Assembly: GCA_023431285.1 (NCBI GenBank)
Contig: JAEYXN010000286.1
Span: 1 to 36,714, forward strand
Reading direction: 5' to 3'
DNA from: Bacteroidota bacterium
GTDB lineage: Bacteria; Bacteroidota; Bacteroidia; Cytophagales; Cyclobacteriaceae
DNA length: 36,714 nt
Notes under the pieces: generated by a model
What the model was told of the DNA's origin: nothing
The model's input: only the letters and a program-made list of their open reading frames with translations
Database searches by the model: none
Position numbers and translations under genes: made by a program
Shown: piece by piece, positions 1 to 8,596 of the stretch
Position numbering within the stretch: position 1 is the first letter of the stretch
Layout of the letters: every line of letters begins with the position of its first letter

Positions 1-404
1 AAAGACTGGACCCGAACACAAAGTTATGCGCCCACAATGGAAAGGAGTTTGACTTTCCGTATCTCTGCAGAAGAATGCTCGTGAATTGTATTCCACTCCC
101 TCCGTTACTGGACATCGCTGGTAAAAAACCGTGGGAAGTCCAGCATATTGATACCATGGAGCTATGGAAATTCGGGGACTATAAACACTTTACATCCCTC
201 GACCTTCTGGCAGCCATCTTTAACATTCCTACAAGCAAGGCCGGCATCGATGGCAGCCAGGTCAATGCTGTGTACCATAAGGAAAACGGACTGGACAGAA
301 TCAGGGAATATTGCGTCCGCGATGTCGTAGTATTGGCACAATTATTTTTGAAGATGAAATGCATTTCCCTCGACAAAGAGCTAGTGATCAACAATGCCTC
401 CTGA
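1..404 (+). CDS. PolB-like 3'-5' exonuclease, C-terminal part
   Basis: The gene is cut by the left edge. The frame is open from base 3 to the TGA at 402-404, so the apparent ATG at base 75 is internal. Just before that ATG the frame reads AHNGKEFDFP, which fits the ExoII motif (N-x3-F-D) of DEDD exonucleases. Near the end it reads YCVRDVVVLAQLFL, which fits the ExoIII motif with its catalytic Asp. Together these suggest the predicted 3'-5' exonuclease family related to the DNA polymerase B proofreading domain. The ExoI (DxE) motif would lie outside the window. The protein probably trims DNA or RNA 3' ends in the cytoplasm. It lies 22 bases before RNase R and may be cotranscribed with it. The family call is fairly sure; the substrate is not known. 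Confidence 0.8.
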   Translation, partial: RLDPNTKLCAHNGKEFDFPYLCRRMLVNCIPLPPLLDIAGKKPWEVQHIDTMELWKFGDYKHFTSLDLLAAIFNIPTSKAGIDGSQVNAVYHKENGLDRIREYCVRDVVVLAQLFLKMKCISLDKELVINNAS

Positions 405-426
405 TGCAGGCGAACCGAAATGAGAT

Positions 427-2739
427 ATGAAAAAACCCTCGCGAAAAAGATCAACAGACCGTTCAAAACCTAAGTCCGGAAAACCCGGTTCAGGGAAACT
501 CAAAGCCGGAAAGTCAAGGACCGGTAAACCGAAAGGAAAAATATTGAAAGATGCCTACCGTGATTATGTGATCGACATCTTTCACAACAATCCGGGACAG
601 GCTTTTACCCTCAAAGAAATTTCCAAGAGACTCGGACTAAAAAAACGGGAGGATATCAAGCAAGCTACATTCGCGGTCTATGGACTCGAAGATGATGAAG
701 TCATAAAAGCTCTTGATCATGGACAATTCGTTCTCAATGAAGAGGGAGCAGTTGGCGAAGGAAATGGCCTTGTGGGAATCGTGGATCACGTGAGCTCACG
801 TTTTGCGTACGTCAAGCTGGCAGAAGATCGGCAGGATGTTTATATAAAAGCAAGAGATCTCGGTTCTGCTGTGGATGGTGATACCGTGAGGATAGCAATG
901 CTTTCGTCACAACACGGCAGCCACCCTGAAGGAAGAGTCGTCGAAGTGCTTAAGAGAAGCCGATCACGATATGTAGGCAAGATCGAGGTGTCCAAGAACT
1001 ACGCATTCTTCATCGCTGATTACAGAAAGATGCATCAGGATTTCTTCATATTCCCTGAGAACATCTTCGGAGCAAAAACCGGAGACAAGGTGATCGTGGA
1101 AGTGATCTCCTGGTCAGAGAATGACAAGAAGCCTGAAGCAAAAGTGATCGAGATCCTCGGTAAGGCGGGAGAGAACGAGGCGGAGATCCATTCTATCATG
1201 GCCGAATTCGGATTACCGTTCAGATTCGACCAGCGTGTAACGGATGAAGCAAATGCTATCGATGAAGGCATCACAGAAAAAGAAATCAAGAAACGCCGGG
1301 ACTTCCGCGGAATAACAACATTCACGATCGACCCTTACGACGCGAAAGACTTTGACGATGCTCTTTCATTCCAGAAGCTTGACAATGGACGATTTGAAGT
1401 GGGCATTCACATCGCTGACGTGACGCATTATGTGAAGCCGGGTTCAATTCTTGAGGCAGAGGCCTTCGACAGGGCAACGTCAGTCTATCTTGTAGACCGA
1501 ACAATCCCGATGCTTCCTGAACGCCTGTCAAACCAGTTGTGCTCTCTCCGTCCGAACGAAGACAAGCTGACTTTTGCTGCGGTGTTTGAGATGGACGACA
1601 AAGGAAAGATTCACAACGAATGGTTTGGACGCACAATCATCCATTCTGATGTGAGATTCACATACGAAGAAGCGCAGACGATCCTGGAGAATGGAGCTGG
1701 TGCGCTAGCCGACGAATTGCGTACGCTCAATTCAATCGCGAAGAAACTTCGTAAGGAGCGTTTCCAAAAAGGCGCCGTGAATTTCGAGACGACAGAAGTG
1801 AAGTTTAAGCTGGATGAGAAGGGTCGTCCTTTGGCAGTGATCCCCAAGATCAGAAAGGATGCTCATAAGCTGATCGAGGAGTTTATGCTTTTGGCGAATA
1901 AGCAGGTGGCAACTTTTGTTTATGAGAAGAACAAAGGGAAAGAAAAAAATACTTATGTTTATCGCATTCACGATGCACCGGATCCTGAAAAGGTCAAAGA
2001 CTTCTCGGTGTTCGCGCGTCAGTTCGGCCACAAAGTAAACGTCGATGAAAAGTCAGTCAGTAAGTCGCTCAATAAGCTGATGGAGTCTATCGAGGGAAAG
2101 CCAGAACAAAACATCCTCGAACAGCTCGCCATTCGTACGATGGCGAAAGCGAAATACTCCACCGATGTAAAAGGACACTTTGGTCTGGCGTTTCAGCACT
2201 ATACACATTTCACATCGCCGATCCGACGATATCCTGATATGATGTCGCACCGACTACTGCAGCACTACCTGGATGGAGGCAATCCGCCAACAAAGACAGA
2301 GTACGAAGAGAAATGTGTTCACAGTTCCGAAAGGGAGAAACGCGCCGCCGATGCTGAACGTGCTTCAATCAAATACAAACAGGTTGAGTTCATGGCTAAT
2401 GCCGAGAACAAGATCTACGAAGGACTTATTTCCGGCGTCACCGAATGGGGTATCTATATCGAGATCGTTGAAACGAAGTGCGAGGGAATGGTTCGCCTCG
2501 CAGATCTGACAGATGACTTCTATGACTTCGACGAGAAGAGTTACCGGGTCGTAGGACGTCGTAACAAGAAAGTGTATACGCTGGGAGACCGTGTAAAAGT
2601 TCGAGTGAAGAAAACAGATATCGATAAACGTATGATCGATCTTGTGTTTGCCGACGCGGGACGGCCAACGGATACGCGCCGGTCAAAAGGGAAACAATTC
2701 AAGTCAGACGAAGATTATGACGATCTGAATTTCGACTAA
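427..2739 (+). CDS. rnr: Ribonuclease R (RNB-family 3'-5' exoribonuclease)
   Basis: This 770-residue protein is expected to degrade structured RNA from the 3' end in the cytoplasm. The domain order fits RNase R: a basic Lys/Gly/Ser-rich N-terminal tail (about residues 1-38, with SGKP/AGK/TGK-like repeats), a winged-helix-like segment, two cold-shock-type OB domains (about 105-240), the RNB catalytic domain, and a C-terminal S1 domain (about 660-740). The catalytic signature DPYDAKDFDDA lies at about residues 302-312 and carries the Mg2+-binding Asp residues. The RNB-core motif HFTSPIRRYPD lies near residue 594. The length is close to that of Bacteroidota homologues. The ATG at 427 has no obvious Shine-Dalgarno site, which is usual in this phylum. 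The call is secure. Confidence 0.97.
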   Translation: MKKPSRKRSTDRSKPKSGKPGSGKLKAGKSRTGKPKGKILKDAYRDYVIDIFHNNPGQAFTLKEISKRLGLKKREDIKQATFAVYGLEDDEVIKALDHGQFVLNEEGAVGEGNGLVGIVDHVSSRFAYVKLAEDRQDVYIKARDLGSAVDGDTVRIAMLSSQHGSHPEGRVVEVLKRSRSRYVGKIEVSKNYAFFIADYRKMHQDFFIFPENIFGAKTGDKVIVEVISWSENDKKPEAKVIEILGKAGENEAEIHSIMAEFGLPFRFDQRVTDEANAIDEGITEKEIKKRRDFRGITTFTIDPYDAKDFDDALSFQKLDNGRFEVGIHIADVTHYVKPGSILEAEAFDRATSVYLVDRTIPMLPERLSNQLCSLRPNEDKLTFAAVFEMDDKGKIHNEWFGRTIIHSDVRFTYEEAQTILENGAGALADELRTLNSIAKKLRKERFQKGAVNFETTEVKFKLDEKGRPLAVIPKIRKDAHKLIEEFMLLANKQVATFVYEKNKGKEKNTYVYRIHDAPDPEKVKDFSVFARQFGHKVNVDEKSVSKSLNKLMESIEGKPEQNILEQLAIRTMAKAKYSTDVKGHFGLAFQHYTHFTSPIRRYPDMMSHRLLQHYLDGGNPPTKTEYEEKCVHSSEREKRAADAERASIKYKQVEFMANAENKIYEGLISGVTEWGIYIEIVETKCEGMVRLADLTDDFYDFDEKSYRVVGRRNKKVYTLGDRVKVRVKKTDIDKRMIDLVFADAGRPTDTRRSKGKQFKSDEDYDDLNFD

Positions 2740-2759
2740 GCCGGCAAACATTATATCAC

Positions 2760-2767
2760 TACGTTTG
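2760..2767 (+). promoter_or_regulatory. Candidate -7 promoter element for the isoprenyl synthase gene
   Basis: TACGTTTG matches the Bacteroidota sigma-A -7 consensus TAnnTTTG exactly and lies 43 bases before the ATG at 2811. I see no good -33 TTG at the usual spacing. A second, weaker candidate (TATATTTC) lies at 2777-2784, so the exact promoter is uncertain. Confidence 0.35.
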
Positions 2768-2810
2768 TTATTCGCGTATATTTCTTCCGACTATCGATAA
2801 GTCCGACTCC

Positions 2811-3779
2811 ATGCTGGAAAAATTCTTACAGCTCATCGAAGCTGAAATCAGGCAACAGAAATTCGGAAAGGCTCCCGTTTCGTTGTATGAGCCTATCCGA
2901 TATATAATGGGTCTTGGAGGCAAACGCCTTCGTCCGATGCTGACACTGCTCGCCTATAATCTTTACAAAGAAGACGTCGCCAGAGTAGTGCCATACGCTG
3001 TTGCCGTGGAGGCGTTTCATAATTTTACCTTGATGCACGACGACATCATGGATAAGGCCCCGCTTCGAAGAGGTAAGGAAACTGTTCACAAGAAATGGAA
3101 CGTAAACACCGCGATACTTTCCGGTGATGTGATGCTCGTGAAGGTTTATGAGATGTTCCAGTCTATTGATGAATCAAAACTAAGAAATGTGCTCAGTCGT
3201 TTTAATGTCTGCGCCGCTGAGGTGTGTGAAGGTCAACAATGGGATATGGAGTTTGAAACAACGGAGAGGGTATCTGAAAATGACTACATCAGGATGATCC
3301 GTTTGAAGACTGCGGTTCTACTTGGATTCAGTCTGGAGCTAGGAGCGATTCTGGCGGATGCACCGGAAGAAGATCAGAAGATCCTGCGTGAATTCGGTAC
3401 CAACATGGGAATCGGATTTCAATTAAAGGATGATCTTCTCGACGCGTATGCGGATCCAAAAAAGTTTGGGAAGCAGGTAGGTGGTGACATCATTTCAAAT
3501 AAGAAAACCTATATGCTCATCAAGGCGATCGAGCGTTCCCAGGGAAAATCACGTCGGGAGCTGCAAAAGTGGCTTGAGGTAAAACGCTTTAACAAGAGTG
3601 AAAAAGTCGCTGCGGTGAAAGCGTTGTACGATCAGCTGGACATTCCGAAGCTCACGCAACGGAAGATCAACCATTACTTCAGGAAAGCATTCTCGGAATT
3701 AGAGACACTTCACGTGCCGCTGGAACAGGTTTCAGGTCTTCGTTCATTCGCTGAAACCCTCGTGGATCGCCAGGTTTAG
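2811..3779 (+). CDS. Trans-isoprenyl diphosphate synthase (polyprenyl synthetase family)
   Basis: This 322-residue enzyme belongs to the all-alpha trans-prenyltransferase family, which condenses isopentenyl diphosphate onto allylic diphosphates in the cytoplasm. The first Asp-rich motif, DDIMD, is at residues 77-81 and is followed by the usual RRG. The second, DDLLD, is at residues 207-211. GGKRLRPML near residue 38 is the typical N-terminal substrate-binding stretch. The product chain length (farnesyl, geranylgeranyl or longer, for example for menaquinone or carotenoids) cannot be read reliably from the sequence. I leave the gene symbol empty because ispA, ispB and similar names would be a guess. 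The gene stands alone after rnr with its own candidate promoter. Confidence 0.93.
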   Translation: MLEKFLQLIEAEIRQQKFGKAPVSLYEPIRYIMGLGGKRLRPMLTLLAYNLYKEDVARVVPYAVAVEAFHNFTLMHDDIMDKAPLRRGKETVHKKWNVNTAILSGDVMLVKVYEMFQSIDESKLRNVLSRFNVCAAEVCEGQQWDMEFETTERVSENDYIRMIRLKTAVLLGFSLELGAILADAPEEDQKILREFGTNMGIGFQLKDDLLDAYADPKKFGKQVGGDIISNKKTYMLIKAIERSQGKSRRELQKWLEVKRFNKSEKVAAVKALYDQLDIPKLTQRKINHYFRKAFSELETLHVPLEQVSGLRSFAETLVDRQV

Positions 3780-3865
3780 CAGCGCACGCAACACACTTCA
3801 AATTTTTCCTTGGACGGGGACCGCTGTTTGGAAGTATCCTGTATATTTCTTCAAACATTCGCAGT

Positions 3866-5095
3866 ATGAGGTTAGCAACCCGGTCGCAACTTTCAATGAT
3901 GATGTTCCTCCAGTTCTTTGTCTGGGGGTCATGGTACGGTCAAATGAGCAAGTACCTTACAAATCAACTCGATGCTACAGGAGACCAGGTTGGAAATGCA
4001 TACGCTGCGTTTTCCATCGCGATGATTGTATCTCCCTTCTTCATCGGGATGCTTGCCGATCGTTATTTCTCTTCTCAGAAAGTGCTTGGTGTGCTGAACC
4101 TGCTCGGCGCTTTTCTGCTCTTCTTCCTGATCAAGATAGATGATCCGTCACTGTTCTTCTGGGTCATGCTCCTTTACTGTCTGAGTTTCGCTCCTACCAT
4201 CGCGCTGACGAGTGCTATCGCTATGCGACTGATGGCTGACCCGGAAAAAGACTTCCCTTCAATACGTGTGTTTGGAACCATCTCCTGGATCGTGGTGGTC
4301 AATCTCATTGGATATTACGGCGTCGGCGATAAGGCGACCATCTTTGAGATCTCCATGATCGCCTCCGCTATTCTTGGAATCTTTGCTTTCTTCCTTCCCG
4401 ATACTCCCCCTTCCGCTACAGGACCATCTACTTTTGCAGAGATTATAGGGAAGGATGCGTTCGTTCTTTTCAAGGATCGCTCTTTCCTCATATTCTTTGT
4501 TTCCTCCATTCTCATTTGTATTCCGCTTTCATTCTATTACGCGTGGGCAAACCCGTCTCTGACGGATACCTATAGCGTTGCGTTCCCGAATGCAGATCCG
4601 AATAGTTTTAACATCGAAAACAAGATGTCCCTGGGACAGGCCTCGGAAGTATTGTTTATGCTTCTTCTTCCATTGGCGTTCTCGAGACTTGGTGTCAAGA
4701 AGATTCTTATAGTAGGATTACTTGCCTGGATAGTACGTTTCCTGTTCTTCGGATATGGTCAGGCAGATTCCTCCGAATGGATGCTCTATATGGCGATCAT
4801 CCTTCATGGCGTATGCTATGATTTCTTTTTCGTGACAGGGATGATCTACACCGATCAGAAAGCCGGCGAACGAATCAAGTCGCAGGCACAAGGACTTATA
4901 TCATTGGCTACCTATGGTATAGGGATGGCCATCGGTTCTGTGATCGCCGGCAAGGTAAAGGATCTCTACACGGTCGAGCAGATTACCAATTGGACGAATG
5001 TCTGGCTGGTCCCAGCAGGTATCGCTACCGTTGTGCTCGTGCTCTTTGTGTTCTTTTTCCGCGATAACCGGGTCACTTCGAACGACAGGGTATAA
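3866..5095 (+). CDS. MFS nucleoside transporter, NupG/XapB-like
   Basis: This 409-residue, very hydrophobic protein should have about 12 membrane helices and act as an inner-membrane symporter. The N-terminus (FLQFFVWGSWYGQMSKYL) and the loop GMLADRYFSSQKVLG fit the nucleoside:H+ symporter branch of the major facilitator superfamily (NupG family). The length is normal for that family. The stop is 31 bases before a Gfo/Idh/MocA dehydrogenase gene, so the two are probably cotranscribed. This suggests uptake followed by oxidation of a sugar-like substrate, but nucleoside specificity is inferred only from family resemblance. In Bacteroidota, members of this family sit in varied catabolic loci. 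Confidence 0.88.
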   Translation: MRLATRSQLSMMMFLQFFVWGSWYGQMSKYLTNQLDATGDQVGNAYAAFSIAMIVSPFFIGMLADRYFSSQKVLGVLNLLGAFLLFFLIKIDDPSLFFWVMLLYCLSFAPTIALTSAIAMRLMADPEKDFPSIRVFGTISWIVVVNLIGYYGVGDKATIFEISMIASAILGIFAFFLPDTPPSATGPSTFAEIIGKDAFVLFKDRSFLIFFVSSILICIPLSFYYAWANPSLTDTYSVAFPNADPNSFNIENKMSLGQASEVLFMLLLPLAFSRLGVKKILIVGLLAWIVRFLFFGYGQADSSEWMLYMAIILHGVCYDFFFVTGMIYTDQKAGERIKSQAQGLISLATYGIGMAIGSVIAGKVKDLYTVEQITNWTNVWLVPAGIATVVLVLFVFFFRDNRVTSNDRV

Positions 5096-5126
5096 AACGA
5101 TTAACTGAAATTAAACTATACGTCCT

Positions 5127-6314
5127 ATGAGAATAGCAATGCTTGGTTCCGGATTCATTGGTCGCTTCTATGCTGACTCTTTGCAGGGCTACCGCAGCAG
5201 AGACAAAGTTGTAAGCATTTACTCCCGCCGCGAGGAGAGTGCCCGCAAGTTTGCCGAAGATTACAAAGTACCATTTTCTACTACCGTGATGGAAGAGGCT
5301 ATCAACCGCCCCGAAGTAGACGTGGTTTGTATTTCTCTTCCGAATAACCTTCATGAGGAGGCAGTAATGCTTTGCTGCAAGCACAAAAAGGCGGTGATTA
5401 CCACGAAGCCTCTTGGACGAAATGCGGAAGAAGCGAAACGTATGTTGACCGCGGTGGAAGAAGCAGGGATCTTCAACGGCTATCTTGAAGACCTGGTGTA
5501 TACGCCTAAGTTCCTGAAAGCTTTCGATAGTGTAAAGAACGGCGCGCTGGGTCGCATCCTATGGGCAAAGTCGCGTGAGACACATCCTGGCCCTCACAGC
5601 GAATGGTTCTGGGATATCGAACAAGCCGGAGGCGGATGTATTCTTGATCTTGGTTGTCACTGTGTTGAGATCACCCGGAGTTATATCGGTAAGGATATAC
5701 GCCCGGTGGAAGTGATGTGCTGGGCCGACACTCAGGTAAAACCCATCGACGCCGAAGATCACGCCATCGGCCTGGTGAAGTACGAGAACGGAGCGATTGG
5801 ACAATTTGAAGTAAGCTGGACTTTTCGTGGTGGACTCGACCTTCGCGATGAAGTGATGGGCACGGAAGGAACGATCTGGATCAATAGTTTTCTCCGGACA
5901 GGATTCGAAATGTTCACCACAGGAAAAGGCGCCGACTATGTAGCGGAGAAGGCAGAGAGCGACACAGGATGGTTATTCCCGGTAGGCGATGAATTGAATG
6001 AGCTGGGTTATAATCATATGTTCATGGATATGTTCAACGCGATGGAAGCTGGCACTGCACCAAAAGAAACGTTTTACGATGGTTATGTTGTAAACGCAAT
6101 CCTCGATGCCGCCTATAAATCGGCCAAGTCCAAACTATGGGAGCCGGTGAAGCTTGATATATGGAGAGGAAAAACCGGTGTCTCCAAAGACAGCCACCTG
6201 CAGGAATACGATAGCGAGCACTACCTCATTAAAGAAGAGATGACGCATTATGGGGCGAAGAAGGTAATTGTGAAAAATAAGAAGACCGGTAAGATCAGCG
6301 AGAAGACGCTTTAA
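5127..6314 (+). CDS. Gfo/Idh/MocA family NAD(P)-dependent oxidoreductase
   Basis: This 395-residue protein begins with a Rossmann fold (MRIAMLGSGFIGRFYADSL, the GxGxxG-type nucleotide loop). The segment CISLPNNLHEEAV and the following TTKPLGRNAEEA match the family's conserved dinucleotide-binding and EKP-like region, with TKP in place of EKP. The middle segment GGGCILDLGCHCVEITRSYIG fits the conserved catalytic-domain D-x3-H motif. Family members oxidise or rearrange sugars, inositols and similar compounds in the cytoplasm. The substrate cannot be assigned. Its position just after the NupG-like transporter suggests it acts on an imported compound. Its stop is 11 bases from the convergent glycosyltransferase stop. 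Confidence 0.92.
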   Translation: MRIAMLGSGFIGRFYADSLQGYRSRDKVVSIYSRREESARKFAEDYKVPFSTTVMEEAINRPEVDVVCISLPNNLHEEAVMLCCKHKKAVITTKPLGRNAEEAKRMLTAVEEAGIFNGYLEDLVYTPKFLKAFDSVKNGALGRILWAKSRETHPGPHSEWFWDIEQAGGGCILDLGCHCVEITRSYIGKDIRPVEVMCWADTQVKPIDAEDHAIGLVKYENGAIGQFEVSWTFRGGLDLRDEVMGTEGTIWINSFLRTGFEMFTTGKGADYVAEKAESDTGWLFPVGDELNELGYNHMFMDMFNAMEAGTAPKETFYDGYVVNAILDAAYKSAKSKLWEPVKLDIWRGKTGVSKDSHLQEYDSEHYLIKEEMTHYGAKKVIVKNKKTGKISEKTL

Positions 6315-6325
6315 AGACGAAGCCG

Positions 6326-7510
6326 CTATAATATTGTGTCCTGAATCATTCGCGCGAATTCATTACTAAGTAGTTCGCGCGAATACTTTCTAACGGCAAG
6401 ATTCCTTGCATTTACACGCATTGCAGCTTCGCGGCTGTGATCATTCAACAGTGGCGAAATCTGATTCACAAAGTCGTGCGGGAATTTTGAGTCAAGAGCG
6501 AGTCCGCAATTCTCCCGGATGATCTCTTCGCGGATCCATCCTCCGAAATTCGTAACGATGAGTTTACCCGCGGCAAGGCCATCGAAGTATTTGTTCGGAG
6601 ATCCTGTTTCCAGGATCTTGAACGGACGATATGAAATGAATGTGGCGTCGGTCACATTCAATAACTTTCTTACTCCTTCGCGGTTTGTGAAAGGCACGAA
6701 AGTGAAGTTGGAGAGTCCAAGTCGCTTTGCGGCATTCTTCAATCCTTCAAATGCGCCACCTTCTCCGCACATAAGGAAATGCACGTTTAAGCCTGCTTTC
6801 TGAGAAGCTCTTGCGCACTCAAGGTAATAATCCAAACCATTGGCGAAACCAACGGCCCCGATATACGACACCACATACTTCCCCGTAACACCAAATTCCT
6901 TCTCCAACGCCGGGTCTTTTTCTTCGGGATGGAAAAACTGTACGTCAGAGATGTTCGGAATAACTTTTACAACGGTTCCCGGAACTTTGGAAACAATGGC
7001 ATCCCGGATCGGTTCCGACAGGGCAACGACTTGTTTCGCGTTAAAATAGATGCGCTTCTCCAGCCAGTAGAGGGCGCGTTGTAAAACGTGGTTCTGAATA
7101 AATCCTAGTTGAACTGGCGCATCGGGCCAGAGGTCGCCCACCTCGAAAATGAAAGGTGTGGAGTATTTCTTGCGAATCCACAGGGCGGCCTGACCTACAG
7201 TGAGCGGGACGGAGATTGCGTAGCACAGCGTGATGCCACGTATTCTGCCCGTGATCTTTACACAGTCAATGGCGTATCGGAGGAAGGAAATCCCACGTTT
7301 GTAGAAACCGAATTTGTTGTCGTAGGCGATCGGAAGGTAGTGGACATCGATTCCCTCGACGGTCTCCTGGGAATAGAAGGTCTGTCGCCGTGCAGTGATA
7401 ATGCTGACGGCAATCCCTCTGTCAACCAAGGCCTTCGCCAGATAGTATGAACGCAGAGGGCCGCCACTTTGGGGAGTGTTAAAATGCTGATGAAGGATCA
7501 GGACTTTCAC
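6326..7510 (-). CDS. Glycosyltransferase family 4 (GT-B fold, WbuB-like)
   Basis: The frame is open from 7573, but I chose the GTG at 7510. Family members begin at the first beta strand, here VKVLILHQHFNTPQSGGP, and the preceding 21 residues are Cys-rich and unlike the family. This gives 394 residues. The GPLRSYYLAKAL stretch is typical of the acceptor domain. In the C-terminal half, VVSYIGAVGFANGLDYYLECA, split around the hinge, begins the donor domain. ETGSPNKYFDGLAAGK is the E-x7-E-like nucleotide-sugar site. The enzyme probably adds a sugar to a lipid-linked or exopolysaccharide acceptor at the cytoplasmic membrane face. It stands alone here, with no surrounding polysaccharide cluster, so its product is unknown. 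Two hairpins lie upstream of it. Confidence 0.9.
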   Translation of the reverse strand: MKVLILHQHFNTPQSGGPLRSYYLAKALVDRGIAVSIITARRQTFYSQETVEGIDVHYLPIAYDNKFGFYKRGISFLRYAIDCVKITGRIRGITLCYAISVPLTVGQAALWIRKKYSTPFIFEVGDLWPDAPVQLGFIQNHVLQRALYWLEKRIYFNAKQVVALSEPIRDAIVSKVPGTVVKVIPNISDVQFFHPEEKDPALEKEFGVTGKYVVSYIGAVGFANGLDYYLECARASQKAGLNVHFLMCGEGGAFEGLKNAAKRLGLSNFTFVPFTNREGVRKLLNVTDATFISYRPFKILETGSPNKYFDGLAAGKLIVTNFGGWIREEIIRENCGLALDSKFPHDFVNQISPLLNDHSREAAMRVNARNLAVRKYSRELLSNEFARMIQDTIL

Positions 7511-7524
7511 CCTGCAAAGAAAAC

Positions 7525-7561
7525 AAATACTGTCAAAGACGCGGCTTCGCGCGCAGTATTT
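7525..7561 (-). other. Nested inverted repeat upstream of the glycosyltransferase
   Basis: AAATACTG (7525-7532) and CAGTATTT (7554-7561) form a perfect 8-base inverted repeat. It encloses a second one, CGCG-GCTT-CGCG (7540-7551). As RNA this could fold into a two-part stem just before the GTG start at 7510. It could be an attenuator, an RNA structure in the leader, or a leftover small repeat element. No function is shown. Confidence 0.5.
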
Positions 7562-7580
7562 CTGGCAGGTCACAGGTCAG

Positions 7581-7612
7581 AAAGGGCAGGACATATTAGT
7601 GCCCTGCCCTTT
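7581..7612 (-). terminator. Hairpin terminator after the sigma/anti-sigma-like pair
   Basis: AAAGGGCAGG (7581-7590) and CCTGCCCTTT (7603-7612) are perfect 10-base inverted arms around a 12-base loop. The hairpin starts 5 bases after the stop of the small reverse-strand gene at 7618-7845. On the reverse strand it is followed only by a short T run, so it is a strong stem but a weak U tract. Termination is the most likely role. Confidence 0.6.
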
Positions 7613-7617
7613 GCCTG

Positions 7618-7845
7618 TTAGTCCTTCCGTGTGCTACGGGAATAGCTAAGTATGTTGAGAATAGTCTGAGAGGATGGTTCCGTTTTGGAAGCATCAATTT
7701 CCTGAATGACAGAACGGAGTTCCGCATACAGGTTTTTTAACTCTTCATCCCGAAGGAGCGCTTTGTCAATCTCGTTCTTCTCCTCCTCCGTAGTCTCGTG
7801 GTATAAATACCTTATCAAGTCCGTTTGCGTAAAGATTTTTATCAT
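7618..7845 (-). CDS. Small anti-sigma-like protein encoded after an ECF sigma factor
   Basis: This 75-residue soluble protein overlaps the end of the upstream sigma gene by 80 bases. Its pattern, TQTDLIRYLYHETTEEEKNE followed by an acidic helix with LLRDEELKNLYAEL, resembles the helical N-terminal part of zinc-type anti-sigma factors. However, the Cys and His metal ligands (HxxxCxxC) are absent and there is no membrane segment. Such small genes directly after a widespread Bacteroidota ECF sigma gene are familiar to me, but I know no established function. Binding to the neighbouring sigma factor is an inference from position and helix pattern. The long overlap suggests translational coupling. 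Confidence 0.75.
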   Translation of the reverse strand: MIKIFTQTDLIRYLYHETTEEEKNEIDKALLRDEELKNLYAELRSVIQEIDASKTEPSSQTILNILSYSRSTRKD

Positions 7846-8416
7846 AGGCTCTGTTTTTCACCATCTTTTTACGCAGGTTAATCAAGGCATATCGCATCCT
7901 CCCCAAAGCCGTATTGATACTCACACCCGTGCGATCTGCAATCTCCTGGAAACTCATGTCAAAGTAATGTCTCATAATAAGGACATGTTTTTGTTCTTCC
8001 GGCAGCTCGCGAATAAAATCGCGGAGCTTGCTTCGGGTTTCCCGGAAAACCTGTTTGGACTCCTCGGAATCCTCTGCAAACTCAATGCAGTTGAAAACCC
8101 GGCTTCCATCTTCAAGGACTACCTCAGGGTAGCGCTTCTCTTTTCTGAAGTGATCGATTGCAAGATTATGCGCAATCCGACTCACCCACGGTAGAAACTT
8201 TCCTTCCTCGTTATACCGTCCGCCTCGAATAGTATTGATAGCTTTTATAAAAGTCTCCTGCAAAAGATCCTCAGCGGTGTACCTGTCTTTTACGATCAGA
8301 TAGATGGCTGTGTAGACCTTTGATTTGTGTCGGTTCAGGAGCGTTTCGAAAGCCTCTTCATTACCGTTCTGATAGAGCGACACTAGCTGGCTGTCGCTTA
8401 ATCTGCTGTCAATCAT
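7766..8416 (-). CDS. ECF-type RNA polymerase sigma factor (sigma-70 family)
   Basis: This 216-residue protein has sigma region 2 at about residues 20-90 (NEEAFETLLNRHKSKVYTA, then DRYTAEDLLQETFIKA and FLPWVSRIAHNLAIDHFRK). Region 4 follows at about 130-185, with the helix-turn-helix SFQEIADRTGVSINTALGRM. It lacks regions 1 and 3, as ECF factors do. It is expected to direct core polymerase to a specific promoter set. The C-terminus runs about 30 residues past region 4 (through YANGLDKVFIPRD), and this tail is encoded over the start of the downstream anti-sigma-like gene. The 180-base upstream region is shared with the divergent gene at 8597; I could not identify its promoter with confidence. 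The stimulus is unknown. Confidence 0.94.
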   Translation of the reverse strand: MIDSRLSDSQLVSLYQNGNEEAFETLLNRHKSKVYTAIYLIVKDRYTAEDLLQETFIKAINTIRGGRYNEEGKFLPWVSRIAHNLAIDHFRKEKRYPEVVLEDGSRVFNCIEFAEDSEESKQVFRETRSKLRDFIRELPEEQKHVLIMRHYFDMSFQEIADRTGVSINTALGRMRYALINLRKKMVKNRAYDKNLYANGLDKVFIPRDYGGGEERD

Positions 8417-8596
8417 TCTGCTTCACTTTTAGGTAACGTAGATGTCTCTTTCGATATTGTAGGGGTTAGTTGAACAATATTGGTTTGAAAAGATAGAAAG
8501 ATTCCTCAATAGAGCAAAAAAATTTTTAGATATTTCTTGCCTCTCCAAATTTTTCTTCACCTATTTGCTCGCATAATTCGCTGAAGCAACTATAGT

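Noticed and set aside
7511..7573. Longer start for the glycosyltransferase
   Set aside because: The extension is Cys-rich and falls inside a hairpin region; the fold begins with VKVLILHQHF at the GTG 7510.
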